This document shows, in pieces, positions 48,701 to 58,200 of a stretch of 64,000 nt of DNA (positions are counted from its first letter, which is position 1; every line of letters starts with the position of its first letter). Both the position numbers and the translations under genes were made by a program. Under the pieces are notes generated by a model that worked only from the letters and a program-made list of their open reading frames with translations, had not been told where the DNA came from and searched no databases. The stretch spans positions 2,931,525-2,995,524 of the forward strand of contig CAIIXF020000004.1 of NCBI GenBank assembly GCA_903813345.2, in the 5' to 3' direction. The DNA is from Owenia fusiformis (Eukaryota > Annelida > Polychaeta > Sabellida > Oweniidae).

Positions 48701-49347
48701 ATATTTTGTGTCTTTTAGAAAAACTCCAATGATGTACGTCTGGGTCTAGTATTCAACACAAAATCGCCAGGAGATGAAAATTTCTTGTCACGCGCAATTT
48801 ATGTTGCCATGACAACCTTAGAACCAAATATGGCCAAAAGCTTTGTCACTAAGCTTGTTAAAGAGGAAAATGTGAAAGATTTAAAGAGTGAAGTGAAGGT
48901 TTTAGCTGACTTTGAAGTGCATGTGAGTAACGCTGTTAAAGGCCCTATGTAAAATTTAAATCATTTTGACTTATTATGTTCTTACCAAATGTCAAAATGT
49001 GTTGTGTAAAAATGTACAGAACTGTATAGGACTGAAAATTGATAAAATGATTATATTAACTAAATAATTTAATTTTAAAAACTATACATGTATAATTTAA
49101 ATATTTAAAATATAATTTTTAATTTGCAAGATATTCCCCAATTATTACAAGTTAGTTATTACAACTGGAAAAAAACTTAAGCTTCATAGGATATGACATT
49201 TATCTATTATTTTAGGGGATGGATATGAACGGTTATACTCAAAATCTGAAACACCAGTCAGGAACATTCCTCAAGACGCATCAAATATTTTGTGAAACTG
49301 TTCTGAAAATGGAGCCTGGGAGTCGAGCTGTGATCGCTAATGGCAAG
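22899..49347 (+). CDS. UGGT1: UDP-glucose:glycoprotein glucosyltransferase, N-terminal 866 codons (3' part missing)
   Basis: ER folding sensor that re-glucosylates misfolded N-glycoproteins in the calnexin cycle. Coding exons: 22899-23026, 24566-24651, 25165-25298, 25892-26004, 26355-26529, 27804-27900, 28172-28241, 28840-28940, 29262-29361, 31503-31563, 32280-32435, 32829-32915, 33970-34089, 34538-34623, 44358-44493, 44968-45096, 45728-45892, 46232-46355, 46950-47048, 48225-48319, 48719-48922, 49216-49347. All phases agree (2598 bases). The start gives a signal peptide (residues ~1-20). Family blocks in order: KWMSTPILLE, LKFSLSLRAHSATVE, YGVELAIKSQEYKAKDD, APLKAWQLQDLSFQAA, GLYLNGLPIDLETYDIF, PTFPGMLRHVRKN, GALPQVLMNGVPL and RAVIANGK. 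These are the thioredoxin-like domains and the start of the beta-sandwich. The GT24 catalytic domain and ER-retention tail (about 650-690 residues in animals) are not present. The last exon has a usable donor (AAG|GTAGTG); read-through gives 19 codons and a stop. Whether it is UGGT1 or UGGT2 is not resolved. Confidence 0.93.
23365..24381. mobile_element. ATCCCATCGAAC TIR element, full copy (1.0 kb)
   Basis: The ends are ATCCCATCGAAC and GTTCGATGGGAT. The left end holds its own small palindrome (CGAACGAAGTTCG) and a CCGTCCGT microsatellite (about 23405-23463). From 23730 to 24330 about four or five ~120-bp units repeat, each with CCATTTTGAAAAATGG and GTAGTGGAGCGATTTTGTTC. No transposase is visible. 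It lies in UGGT intron 1; a split copy is in a CBR intron. Confidence 0.8.
25333..25572. mobile_element. 240-bp MITE in UGGT intron 3
   Basis: It begins GGGTCATTAACAGAAACTT and ends in the inverse (AAGTTTCTGTTAATGACCC). A direct internal repeat of the left end (ATTAACAGAAACTTGGTAAA) occurs near 25449. It starts 35 bases downstream of the exon 3 donor. Confidence 0.75.
26049..26243. mobile_element. TGATCTCC MITE family, copy 1
   Basis: It begins TGATCTCCCCAG and ends CTGGGAGATCA. Inside are ACCCACCTGA blocks and TTTTGACCAATTTTGGTCTG. Related copies are at 31104-31266 and 46670-46869, with an end fragment near 45611-45629, all in UGGT introns. Confidence 0.75.
26895..27770 (-). mobile_element. 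Deleted hAT transposon in UGGT intron 5
   Basis: The ends CAGAGGCGTAGCTA and TAGCTACGCCACTG are inverted, and CTCTC flanks both sides (26890-26894, 27771-27775), shorter than the usual 8-bp hAT duplication. It carries the transposase remnant listed next. Confidence 0.8.
27375..27675 (-). pseudogene. hAT transposase C-terminal dimerisation fragment
   Basis: The minus-strand frame shows the typical hAT C-terminal block: YPNVY, LLTLPVSTCVAERSFSSLKR, then SYLRSTM and RLSSLAMIHIHR, ending at a stop at 27375-27377. It resembles the ZMYM6/P52rIPK-like group of hAT transposases. Only about 100 residues remain, with no catalytic core, so it is a dead fragment. It runs opposite to UGGT. Confidence 0.85.
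28312..28460. repeat. Minisatellite, ~20-22 bp unit, in UGGT intron 7
   Basis: About seven copies of TTTCAGTCCTGTTGGATCAC and close variants are in tandem. No role seen. Confidence 0.85.
29344..31045 (+). repeat. 31-bp tandem array built from the UGGT exon 9 5' splice site, ~55 copies
   Basis: The unit is TTTCCCAACTCAAGCCAG (the last 18 bases of exon 9) followed by GTGAGTCCCATTG (the first 13 bases of the intron). It repeats head to tail for about 1.7 kb directly after the true exon end at 29361. Donor cores vary by unit: GTGAGT, GTGATT, GCGAGT, GTAAGG, TTGAGT, TAGAGT. A block of about 250 bp starting GTGAGTGCCATAG (29641) recurs almost unchanged 622 bp later (30263), so there is higher-order duplication, and the GTGATT units are highly uniform (29890-30250, 30510-31020). 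Passing the first donor gives an in-frame TGA at once (GCC AGG TGA), so only the first junction keeps the UGGT frame. Confidence 0.95.
31104..31266. mobile_element. TGATCTCC MITE family, copy 2
   Basis: It begins TGATCTCCCC and ends GGAGATCA, with the shared ACCCACCTGAAAATC and TTTTGACCAATTTTGGTCTG blocks. It lies 60 bases beyond the splice-site array and is shorter than copy 1 because the AAGCAAGTGGG block is missing. Confidence 0.72.
31990..32300 (+). repeat. Triplicated acceptor region of UGGT exon 11
   Basis: Three copies, 138-141 bp apart, of CACATTTTCAG|CTGTTCTCAAGTGCA and surrounding sequence. The third (acceptor 32279) starts the real exon. The second (32138) is a perfect acceptor with the same phase but reaches TGA after nine codons. 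The first (32000) has AA instead of AG. Confidence 0.88.
33240..33728. mobile_element. CTGTAAAACGGGTA TIR element in UGGT intron 12
   Basis: The ends CTGTAAAACGGGTA and TACCCGTTTTACAG are inverted. Inside are repeated TTTTAGCG words and a GATCGCTAACAATGGCTAAC stretch. 489 bp, no coding capacity. Confidence 0.78.
33905..33969 (+). repeat. 52-bp duplication of the UGGT exon 13 acceptor
   Basis: The acceptor plus exon start (TTATTTTCAG|TTTCTCAACAATTTGG) is present at 33918 and again at 33970. The downstream copy joins to the real exon. As 52 is not a multiple of three, use of the upstream copy would shift the frame and reach a stop (TAG) near 34024. Confidence 0.9.
35678..35704. promoter_or_regulatory. 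CRE + CCAAT + X-box-like cluster in left TIR
   Basis: TGACGTCA (35678-35685), ATTGG (reverse CCAAT) and GTTGCTATGGTAAC (35691-35704, an inverted repeat like an RFX X-box) are packed in 27 bases. The same cluster is kept in the right TIR. Confidence 0.55.
37353..42120 (-). pseudogene. Transposon gene: Cys/His domain, DDE-like segment and C2H2 finger, disrupted
   Basis: Exons in transcription order: 42120-41769, 39986-39784, 39397-39119, 38941-38368, 38209-37949, 37710-37580, 37441-37353. AG/GT borders are present throughout and phases agree except where noted. Seen: a Cys/His cluster (CRHQHDEKCDDC) in exon 3; in exon 4 DFAMKFLP, FFGKKGLSWH, RSDNAGCYHN and SEAQCGKDICDR, which look like an RNase H-fold/DDE-type core; a clean C2H2 finger C-x4-C-x12-H-x5-H across exons 5-6; and MGWALKK in exon 7. 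Similar unclassified proteins are, to my memory, abundant in cnidarians and molluscs. Breaks: TAA at 39895-39897, and a one-base loss near 38430 that gives a stop and explains the phase clash with exon 5. A possible last exon (37087-36983) is weak. An upstream exon is possible. Confidence 0.78.
40397..40868. repeat. Inverted repeat inside the large transposon
   Basis: About 75-bp arms (GCTATAAATCAAGCAACAAT ... ATAAATACTTGTAAGTGA and the inverse at about 40790-40868) flank ~310 bp that contain C-rich CCCCCTCCGTCCC runs. Likely a further small insertion within an intron of the transposon gene. Confidence 0.65.
42527..43051 (-). mobile_element. TIR element family 1, copy 2 (6-bp TSD CATTTA)
   Basis: Ends CAGGCCTGTCAAC and GTTGACAGGCCTG, flanked by CATTTA at 42521-42526 and 43052-43057. 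It is in reverse orientation to the copy at 1384-1870 and inserted in the large transposon just inside its right TIR, so it is the younger of the two. The homopolymer is 40 G here against 12 C (same strand sense: C) in copy 1. Confidence 0.88.
42734..42773. repeat. Run of 40 G
   Basis: An uninterrupted G run, able in principle to form G-quadruplex. Its length may be inaccurate because homopolymers this long are hard to sequence. It makes an apparent polyglycine or polyproline frame that is not a gene. Confidence 0.9.
43844..43870. promoter_or_regulatory. CRE + CCAAT + X-box-like cluster in right TIR
   Basis: GTTACCATAGCAAC (43844-43857), CCAAT and TGACGTCA (43863-43870): the mirror of the left-TIR cluster with the same order and spacing, while the neighbouring TIR sequence has diverged. 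Confidence 0.55.
46670..46869. mobile_element. TGATCTCC MITE family, copy 3
   Basis: From TGATTTCCCAAGCATTAAAG to CCCAAGGAGATCA, with the shared GCACCCACCT and TGACCAATTTCGGTCTG blocks, in UGGT intron 18. Confidence 0.72.
47129..47283. repeat. Dispersed repeat, ATGTCACCACC family, copy 3
   Basis: From ATGTCTCCACCAAAAGTGGTG to GGCAGGTGGTGACAT, longer than the copy at 10500 through a doubled GGTGTTC-type segment. It is in UGGT intron 19. Confidence 0.6.
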
Positions 49348-50140
49348 GTAGTGTATTTTTTATATACTGGAGTACCTGAAAAGTTGTACAAAAAGGATTT
49401 TTGATATCGAATTCATATTAGATGTAGTATCAGATACAATTGGATACCTTCACATATCAACGAAATCTGTTGTTAAGGCCAATGGTCATTGGCTAATTGG
49501 TTATTAGATCACTAACATTTTTTTTTCGTTTTTTTTTTCACCAGGTATAGAATTGTAGATATTTAGGACATTTTTGTCAATATATGCATGCCAAGAATGA
49601 TGAGGGCTGCTCAAATTATGGTCCATTTATGGTCAAATTGCCCTTGATATATTTGCCAGCCACCAGTTCACCAGTTTAAAAGTTAAAAGAAACAAGATTT
49701 TTCTTGGCTTGAGACGCTACTTAGACCTGCTTAACAAACGCTGAACATAAAAATGACTCAATTAATATTTTTCACAATAGGCCTAATTTATTCTTCACCT
49801 GAAACATTCAAACAACTAAAATGAATGCATTTTGAAGGATTTCATTCCCTTTCATCCTTTACATATAATCTATTTATTATTTAGTGAATATATTCTATTC
49901 TCAACAGTCCATTATGCAACATCCATGATTTTCATTTCACTCTTGGACACTGGTTCCATGTGTATTCCATGGATTCTTATTCTCCTTGTAACTTATCTCA
50001 AAATATTTACTTTTTTTATTTAATGAATTTATTTTTTATTTAATTCCACAGTTAATTTTCAACATTCATTTTTTTAAACTTGGCATTCATTGTAACCTTT
50101 TTCAAAATATTTCTTTAATTTAATGAACATATTGTCATGT
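49348..50140. other. Sequence after the last visible UGGT exon
   Basis: I looked for the next UGGT exon on the + strand. Acceptor-like sites near 49544, 49782 and 49908 all lead to immediate stops and show no UGGT similarity. Nothing else is seen. Confidence 0.5.
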
Positions 50141-53009
50141 TTATTCTTCTTCTTCCTCTTCTTCTTCGTCTTCACAGTTCATTCTGCATCGTCCAAAATC
50201 TTTATTTGACCCAGGGACAGCGACACATCCCAGATCGGCAATAAGCATACTGGGGCACTCACATGTCTGTATACCATTGTAGACCAAACATTTTGATTGC
50301 CTATCACCAATATCAAATGGACACCTCAGCGTACATTCTTCCTCTGCAATAATCCATTGATTTTAGGAGTCTATAAAAACTATGTTTACTCATGGAAATA
50401 ATAATAATGGAGAAACTGTTAAATGGAAAATTATGTATTCTCTCGTGGAAGTAGTTATGATGGAAAAACAATTTTAATGGAAATAATGATTTTTCATCGA
50501 AATAATAATGGAAAAACTATTTTTTGGAAATCATGTTTCTCATGGAAATAATGATATAAGAACAATTTTATTAGAAATTATGTTTTCTCATGGAAATAAT
50601 AATAATGGTAATTATGTTTTCTCGTGGAAATAAAAATAACGGAAGAACAATTTTTGGGGAAATTGTGTTTTCTCATGGAAATAATGATGACGGAAAAAGA
50701 TTTTTTTTTAGAAACTATGTTTTCTCATGGAAAAAATAATAATGAAGAAACAATTTCATGGGAAATTATGTTTTCTCATGGAAATAATGATAATGGAAAA
50801 ACTGTTTATTCATGGAAATAATCAAAAAAACGGAAAAAAAACTATATTTGACCAGGAAAAAATCATTGTGGATCATAATTATTGGTATTGGGTCCTGGAA
50901 AAATTTCAGAAAGATTATCTACACAATTGACTGTTGTCTCACCTGTTCTTATCTCACAATATGTTCCTCTGTAGAATCCTGCACATTCACAATAAAAACC
51001 TACACCAAATGTACACTTGCCATTATCACCACATACCTAAAGGGTGAAATGAACAGTAGAGAATGTGCGAGTTCCTTATTGGCTCACAATGAACAGTGGA
51101 GAATATGTCAGTTCCTTATAGGCTCACAATGAATAGTGGAAAATGTGTGTGCCAATTCCATATAGGTTCACAATGAATAGTGGAAAATGTGTGTGCCAAT
51201 TCCATATAGATTCACAATGAATAGTGGAAAATGTGTGTGTCAATTCCATATAGGCTCACTATATGAGACTAAGAGCTCCTAGATTCTTAATGTACTTGCA
51301 GAAATAATCTAATAATCACACACTCACAATCTCACATACCTTGTTGTTCAAAACACAGGGGTTACCTGGTCTAGGATCCCCTTCATTTGGAACAAGATAA
51401 ACTAAAATAAACAATTATTACTTATTAATTGTTATTTATTTGACAGTTAGCATGTATGCATTTGCCAGTATTTTCATGCCATTTGGTTAATAATTCCTAA
51501 ACTAAGATTAATAGTATGAAAATACATACCGCCTATAATTTCCTTTGCATCAACCACTGTGTCATTAGCTGTATTTAAAGTTGTCTTCATAGAATTTGTC
51601 TTTCTCTTAACAGAACCAGTTGTTCTCATGAATGATCTCACGCTTTTTTCAAATTTATTTAAAGCGATGTCTTGCTTTGTTAAAGCATCTAATATTTCCT
51701 TTGAATTTTTGATAGGGTACTCGGCTGAAGTTATTCGAAGTCTCAAAGCAGCATTATCTTCCTAAAAGATAAATATTATGAGATTGATGTGGGGTATTTT
51801 ACAACATTTTAAGACACGTTATGGGGTTTTCTTAACGTTATTAAATTTATTGTTGGACTATTGTTTATCAATCAATTTGGAAGATAGGATACTGTAATAA
51901 TGTGTCCAATTAGATCTTAAAATTGAGAGTCATAATGAAAGCTGAATATGAGCTGAATGTGTTATCATACAATCAAAAATAGTTCATTAAGTTCTAAACA
52001 TAAAGTATAGAGGCTCAGCATTTATCTTCTTCTAAGGCCTTCACTGATGCAAACCATTAATTCCTCGATGTTGTATTTTGATAAAGTCATGTCGTGATCA
52101 TAAAAGGTGAGTTGTTTGTAGAGTGAATTGGGGGAGTTTTTTCATGCATTTCGCTTGTGTTTTTCATCTTAAGAACATCAATACACTTTAAAACATTTTA
52201 TTGACTATAAGATTGAACCATATAATCCCCAAAAATATTTCTCATTTTCATGGATTATCTATGGATTAACACCCAGGTATTTTTATTTTTCAAACTTCAG
52301 AGTCAAGTAATTATCTAGACACTTGAGTCACTCCACATGATTCTATGATTCTACCATGGAAACTATTTAAAGCTATCTTTTCAGATATTCGCTGTGAACA
52401 AAGACGTAGATGACCAATATGATATTTATGCCTTTCACTAACCTTTTGTTTCTTAATCTTTGCTCTAACAGCTTTGTACGATTTTTTGATTTCTTCTGCA
52501 GATGATGATAACATACTTTCATAGTTGAGGTAATTTCCAATAGACTCAATGACATTGTACATTTCTTTTATATTCAGGATTCGGTTAACAAGTTCTGGGT
52601 CTGCTTCGTATGGGTACATGTCATCTCCAGCAAAAGTATTATGTCCATAAATGGTCAATACCAAAATAGTGAAAAATAGTTTTCCATCTACATGAAAAAA
52701 ATGTAAATTAGAATTTATACGAACTACAGCCATTCTAGGGTCATCCTGTAGCATCAAATTTTGTTTTTAAGGTGCTTATGCAATCATTGATAATTTCGTT
52801 AAAAAGGTTCTGGTTTATCATAATACTTTAAGTAAAGAATTGATCAATAATTTTTATTAATAAAAAACTTCTAGATCCAATGATAATATTTCAGTCAATT
52901 ATTCTGTGTTTATTCTTGTTTGGAATCTAAACATATTTTTAAATAATAAACATTAGTAGTCTGACCACTTTTTGGATAGCGATTTATTGAAAATTATTAA
53001 CTTACCCAT
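50141..53009 (-). CDS. Secreted protein: helical region, EGF-like domain, Cys-rich acidic tail (paralogue A)
   Basis: Exons in transcription order: 53009-53006, 52687-52443, 51761-51530, 51401-51340, 51036-50943, 50343-50141 (stop 50143-50141). Total 840 bases, 279 residues, all phases consistent. The first coding exon supplies only ATG G. Residues 1-21 form a signal peptide (MDGKLFFTILVLTIYGH and NTFA). Residues ~25-160 are charged and probably helical (KIKKQK, KEILDALTKQDIALNKFEKS, KRKTNSMKTT). Residues ~174-206 make one EGF-like domain with six Cys (C-x6-C-x5-C-x7-C-x-C-x8-C). The tail has more Cys (ECTLRC, CECPSM, GRCRMNC) and ends in about ten acidic residues. I do not know this family; it is duplicated next door at 55230-58333. 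Secretion is inferred from the signal peptide only. Confidence 0.85.
50390..50870. repeat. Imperfect TCATGGAAATAATAATAATGG repeats in intron 5 of paralogue A
   Basis: About eight to nine degenerate units of 50-60 bp share CATGGAAATAATGATAATGG and AAATTATGTTTTCTC. Short open frames across them are repeat artefacts. Confidence 0.75.
51048..51261. repeat. Five tandem units of 40-44 bp in intron 4 of paralogue A
   Basis: Units begin ATGAA(C/T)AGTGGA and end TATAGGCTCACA. They lie just upstream (in transcription order) of the EGF exon acceptor at 51037. Confidence 0.85.
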
Positions 53010-55229
53010 TTTTATATTAGATGCTCTAATGTGTTTGTGAAGATAGTAATAAGTAATATAAAACATTAAATTAGACCACAAATCGTCAATATATTTGAAC
53101 AATGATATTTGTACAAATAATTTTCCATGTTCTGGAAATATTACCACCTTGCAGAAATATTGTCTCTATTTTGCATTTATAATTGAGAAAGCATCGAGAA
53201 ATATACATAAATTAATATTTATACAATCTCCATATTGCTTTCAATTTGCTATTTATTTTTAATATATAAATTATCATGCAGGACAAATTGGGAATTGATT
53301 GAATCTTCAAAGACAGTGTTTTATATTTGTAAGACTAATTTAATTTACTAATTTGATTTGATGTTGCACCTTCCTGAAATAATTCTAAGTATTTAAGTCA
53401 TAGAATTCATCAATAATATAGGACATTGTTAAAGCATCATACAACATATAGCATCATATTTTATATAGCATCTTTTATCACTGGATTTGTCTTCATTAAG
53501 TTATATTTTATTCTAACGTCTGAATATGAGGAAAGGTAAGGGTAATGAAAATCAACTATTTGTAAGATGAATTTTATTGTTTTTGATAAAATATATCGCT
53601 CAATGACCTGTAACAGTTCCAACACATAGATAGCATGATGTGGGGTAAACTGCAGAATGTTATTAAATTGATCATAGTTCGATGATTTAAAAGTATTGCT
53701 TTTTAGTTTTAATTAAATTTATTCAATGTCAAATGCATTTCAGTATATTGACAATTATTTTGATGTGAGTAAAAGTCGGTGTATATATCTAAGCACAAGT
53801 GCCAAAGGGAAAAGGACCAAAAACTATAAAGTAACCTAACAAGAAAAGCAAACTCTAAGTGTCATAATTAAAATTAGACTCTATACATACCCAAAACTAT
53901 GACCAAACATTAAGAGAAACAATGTCTAACACCCCCCTTCCCCCTCCAGTCGAGTCAATGTCACAATCCAGGACCAGAACCCAAGGGGATATTTCATTCA
54001 TATTGAAGTCATTACAGTACATGTTGCAGAAAAATAACCAATTCTCCATAGCATCAAAAAATAGTTGAAGATACTATATCTAGTACTTATAAAAGAGCAT
54101 TCAGTCTCAAATGATGTGGGATAGATTTAATTTAATTTAAGCCGTTGCCATAATCTATAATACACATTCAAACATGACCGTGCTCTATTTGAATTTGTAA
54201 TCAAATCAGAATGCAGCATAGCCAGTAATGATCATTCATCATTTCTCCATACAGGCACTACCGTGCTCTATTCAATCTGCTTCCAGGAATTTATGTTCAT
54301 GCATTGTGTTGTATTATGAAGCCACACCTGGGAATGGCGAAAAATAACAGCAAGTTTGATTATTTCATTGACCTAAATCTCCAATTCTCTGAACAAAGGT
54401 TTCTTTATTTATGTTTGAATCGAAATTTTGCACGAGATGGACAGAATGTCGTACAGAGCATGAACCGAAGGTGAGTGCATTTATACTGACATTCTGTCCA
54501 ATGAGTGGCCTATCATTATTTATTCCTTATATAATTCAAAATGTTCATCAGGAGAAAACTATGGCTGCTATATTCTACGTACATTGAACATGGAATTGAG
54601 ACATATTTATCTTGTTTATATTTACATCAGTTTGTTTCATCAGTCACAAAGAATTTATGGCACTTAGATTACCATTTTTTATGAATATTATTAATCATGC
54701 AAATAACTGAACTTTGTTTAATGATTCTTTTTAGTACCTTTAGTTTATTTTACTGTCAATGTGTTGAGGTAAATGCAACTTGAGAACAATCATCTCACTC
54801 ATAATTCTAGTATACCAAAATGATTGTTTACAAATATTGAACCAATAGCTTTGTTTCATGATAGAGGAAGTAATCCAATCCCAACCAATCCCAAGTCTAA
54901 AGTTTCAAAGTGATATCTGTAATACATATTTGAGTATTTAAAAGAGGTATCATTCCTGTCCAAGTGCCAGGTTCCAAGAGATAAAGGATGAGAGATGGGA
55001 CATTCCAGGGAAATTGTTATATCTGTTGATTAAAAAACACAGTTAGATACGTAAAGAAACACACAATTATGTACAAACAAAACAATATCCTATTACCCCT
55101 CCCACACCATTTAGGAACCGTTTAACTTCTACAATGTTGTAGTCTAAGAAAAACGAAGAACATAAATTTTGTTTTGTTTCATAAAATATTTGACACGATT
55201 TAATGAATGCATTATAACATTTCTTCATT
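53010..55229. other. Spacer between paralogues A and B
   Basis: No gene seen. Bases 53010-53720 resemble 58334-58930 upstream of paralogue B (shared CCACCTTGCAGAAAT, TTGATTGAATCTTCAAAGAC and GTTCCAACACATAGATAGCA), so the duplication that made the pair included about 0.6-0.7 kb of upstream sequence, probably the promoter. Confidence 0.65.
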
Positions 55230-58200
55230 TCATTCTTCTTCTTCTTCGTCTTCACAGTTCAATCTGCAATATCCATAATAATCATTTGACCCAGGGACAG
55301 CGATACATCCCAAGTCAGCATATATCACAGTGGGACACTCACACGTCTGAAAACCATTGTAGATCACACATCTTGATTTCCTATCCCCAATATCAAATGG
55401 ACATTTCAGCGTACATCTTTCATCTACAATTAACACATTAATTTTAGCTGTAAAAATCATGTTTACTCTTGGAAATAAAAATATTGGAAAAACAATTTTA
55501 TTGAATCCTACCACATGGGAAAAATGATTTGGGGTTGTATATATATATCTGGTTTTGTTACATGGAAAAATCATTTTGGGTCATATTTGTTGACTGATTT
55601 TGGATATCAGAGTAATCATTTTGGATCATATTTGGGACTTGGAAATTTGTGGAAGATTATCTATGGAATTGACAAGTTGCTTACCAGTTTTGTCCTCACA
55701 ATATGTACCATTGTAGAACCCTGCACATAGGCACTGAAAAGCTTCGCCAAATGAACACAAACCATGTTTACCACACACCTAAAGGATGTAGTTTTAAAAC
55801 AGTTAAGAAAGTGTGTTGATTCCATCATTAGAGACATTAACTACTAGATTTTCAATGCAACCGGAAAAATAGTCTCACATACTCACTTACCTTCTGGTTC
55901 AAAATACAGGGATTACCTGGTACAGGACTCTCTTTAGTTACATTCAGATAAACTAAAATAAAAGAAACAATTAAATATTTGACAGTAAACATGAAATAGC
56001 CAAAATAGCATATCATAAAGAATGACTAATTAGGTGGAAAAAGATCAGGAAAAGTAAACTTAAGGTATTTTGTCAAAAATGGCTTTAGTTCAGAGAATTT
56101 AGAACAAAATCTCAAAAGTTAAGTTGGTTCATGATTCATTTTTTTATATTGTCATCTATGGGTTGCATTTCATTTTTCCTTTATATAAATTACAGCACAT
56201 TAATGAATAAGGCCACTACAAATTCATTGTATACTTAGAAGTGCCATCTGGACCACCATCCAAAAATACAATTAATTTCAACCAAACAAACAGTTAAAAA
56301 TTTGGGAGCCTAAGGGGCTGGGTCAAAATATTGATGTCTGTCAAAATTTGTAATTAATTTAGGTTTTGATCCCCTCTCCCCCTTCTTACGAAAGTGAAAA
56401 TGGTGATGAAATTTTTCTCAAAGAAATTCCCACTTATTATATGCTTCGTTTACAATTTTGCTTTATGAATCCAAATGTTGTTTTCTAGAACATTTCCAAA
56501 CCGAATCAGTTGGACCTTTCACTTTTTAATGGGCAACACCATTGTGAAAATGCCAGGATGTATTTTATACAATGAACGAAAAGGGAATGCAGAAATTGCA
56601 GAAATTGCAAAAGATAAAACACAGGGAAACTTAATTAATTAAAATTAATGTCGGTCACCAATGTCTGTAATTAAATAGCATTTTACACCCTCTGCCCTAA
56701 AGTAATTAATTATGTTTTTTGGAGGACATTGATGTTTTGACTGGGCACCTAAACCAAAAATATCAAAACTATAGAAATACATGTACCTACCATTGATAAT
56801 ATCTTTTGTATCAGTCACTGTATCATTAGCTGCATTTAAAGCTGTCTTCATAGAATTTGTCTTTTTACTAATAGAATCAGTTATCTTCTTGAATGATCTT
56901 ATGCTTTTTCCGAACTTGTTTAACGCAATGTCTTGCTTGTATAAGGCATATAAAATTTCTTCTGCATGTTGAATAGGGTACTCAATTGACTCTATTTTTT
57001 GGCTTAAAGCAGCATTGAATTCCTAAAAGATCAATGTTATGAGTTTATATCATACATTGTGTTGGGCATATACATTGTGTAAGGCATATAAAATTTCCCC
57101 TGCATGTTGAATAGGGTTCTCAAGTGACTCTATTTTTTGGCTTAAAGCAGCATTGAATTCCTAAAAGATCAATGTTATGAGTTTAAATATCATACATTTT
57201 GTTGGGCATATACATTGTGTAAGGCATATAAAATTTCTTCTGCATGTTGAATAGGATACTCATTTGACTCTATTTTTTTGTGTTAAAGCAGCGTTGAATT
57301 CCTAAAAGATCAATGTTCTGAGTTTAAATATCATACATTGTGTTAGGCATATACATTGTGTAAGGCATATAAATTTTCCTCTGAATGTTGAATAGGGTAC
57401 TCAATTGACTCTATTTTTTTGTGTTAAAGCAGCATTGAATTCCTAAAAGATCAATGTTATGAGATTAAATATCATGCATTTCTCAGATATGCTGAGGGGC
57501 TTATGTTATGGGGTTTATTATTGGACTATGTGGAAGATGGAATACTATAATGATTAAAAGTGTGCCCAATTGGGTCTAAAAATTGGGAGTCATTGTTTCA
57601 ACATCCTCTTTTAGGAAACTGTAGGGCCAAAAATCTTACCTTTTTTGGCAAAATTTGGCTTTTCTTGGCTCCTTGGCCAAATTATCAAATATGGACCTTA
57701 AATGTTAAAAATTTGGGCCCAATTTTTGGCTTTAGGGGTCTGGAAATTTAGGGGTCTGGAATTTTCACCTAACTAGAAATGTAGCCCCCCACCCCCTTGG
57801 TAGCTTCTGGATCCGCCAGTGAAGATCATTTGAAAGTCCATGGTATTAGTAGTAAGAGGACCAACAAGATTCATTTTCATGTCCTTCACTAACCTTTTGT
57901 TTTTTAATCTTTGATCTGACAGCTTTGTAAGATTTTTGGATAGCCTTTGCAGATGCTGACAACATACTTTCAGAGTTGAGGTAATTTCCAATAGAATCAA
58001 TCATATCATTCACTTCTTTTATATCCAGGATTCGGTTTACAAGTTCTGGGTCTGCTTGGTATTGGTACTCCTCAGCAAATGTATGATGTCCATCAATGGT
58101 CAATACCAAAATAGTGAAAAATAGTTTTCCATCTACATGAAAATTTATATGAATTACAGCCATTCTAATTTTAATGAATAAAAAGTTTCTAGATCCAATG

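Noticed and set aside
49348-49404. 19-codon UGGT extension ending KKDF as an ER-retention tail
   Set aside because: The sequence is beyond a good donor, is not similar to UGGT, and KKDF is not an accepted HDEL or KKxx-type tail.
52311-52757. Continuous frame starting MMLQDDPRMA for paralogue A
   Set aside because: The acceptor at 52688 and the ATG G exon at 53009-53006, both shared with paralogue B, give a proper signal peptide; the continuous frame runs through intron at both ends.
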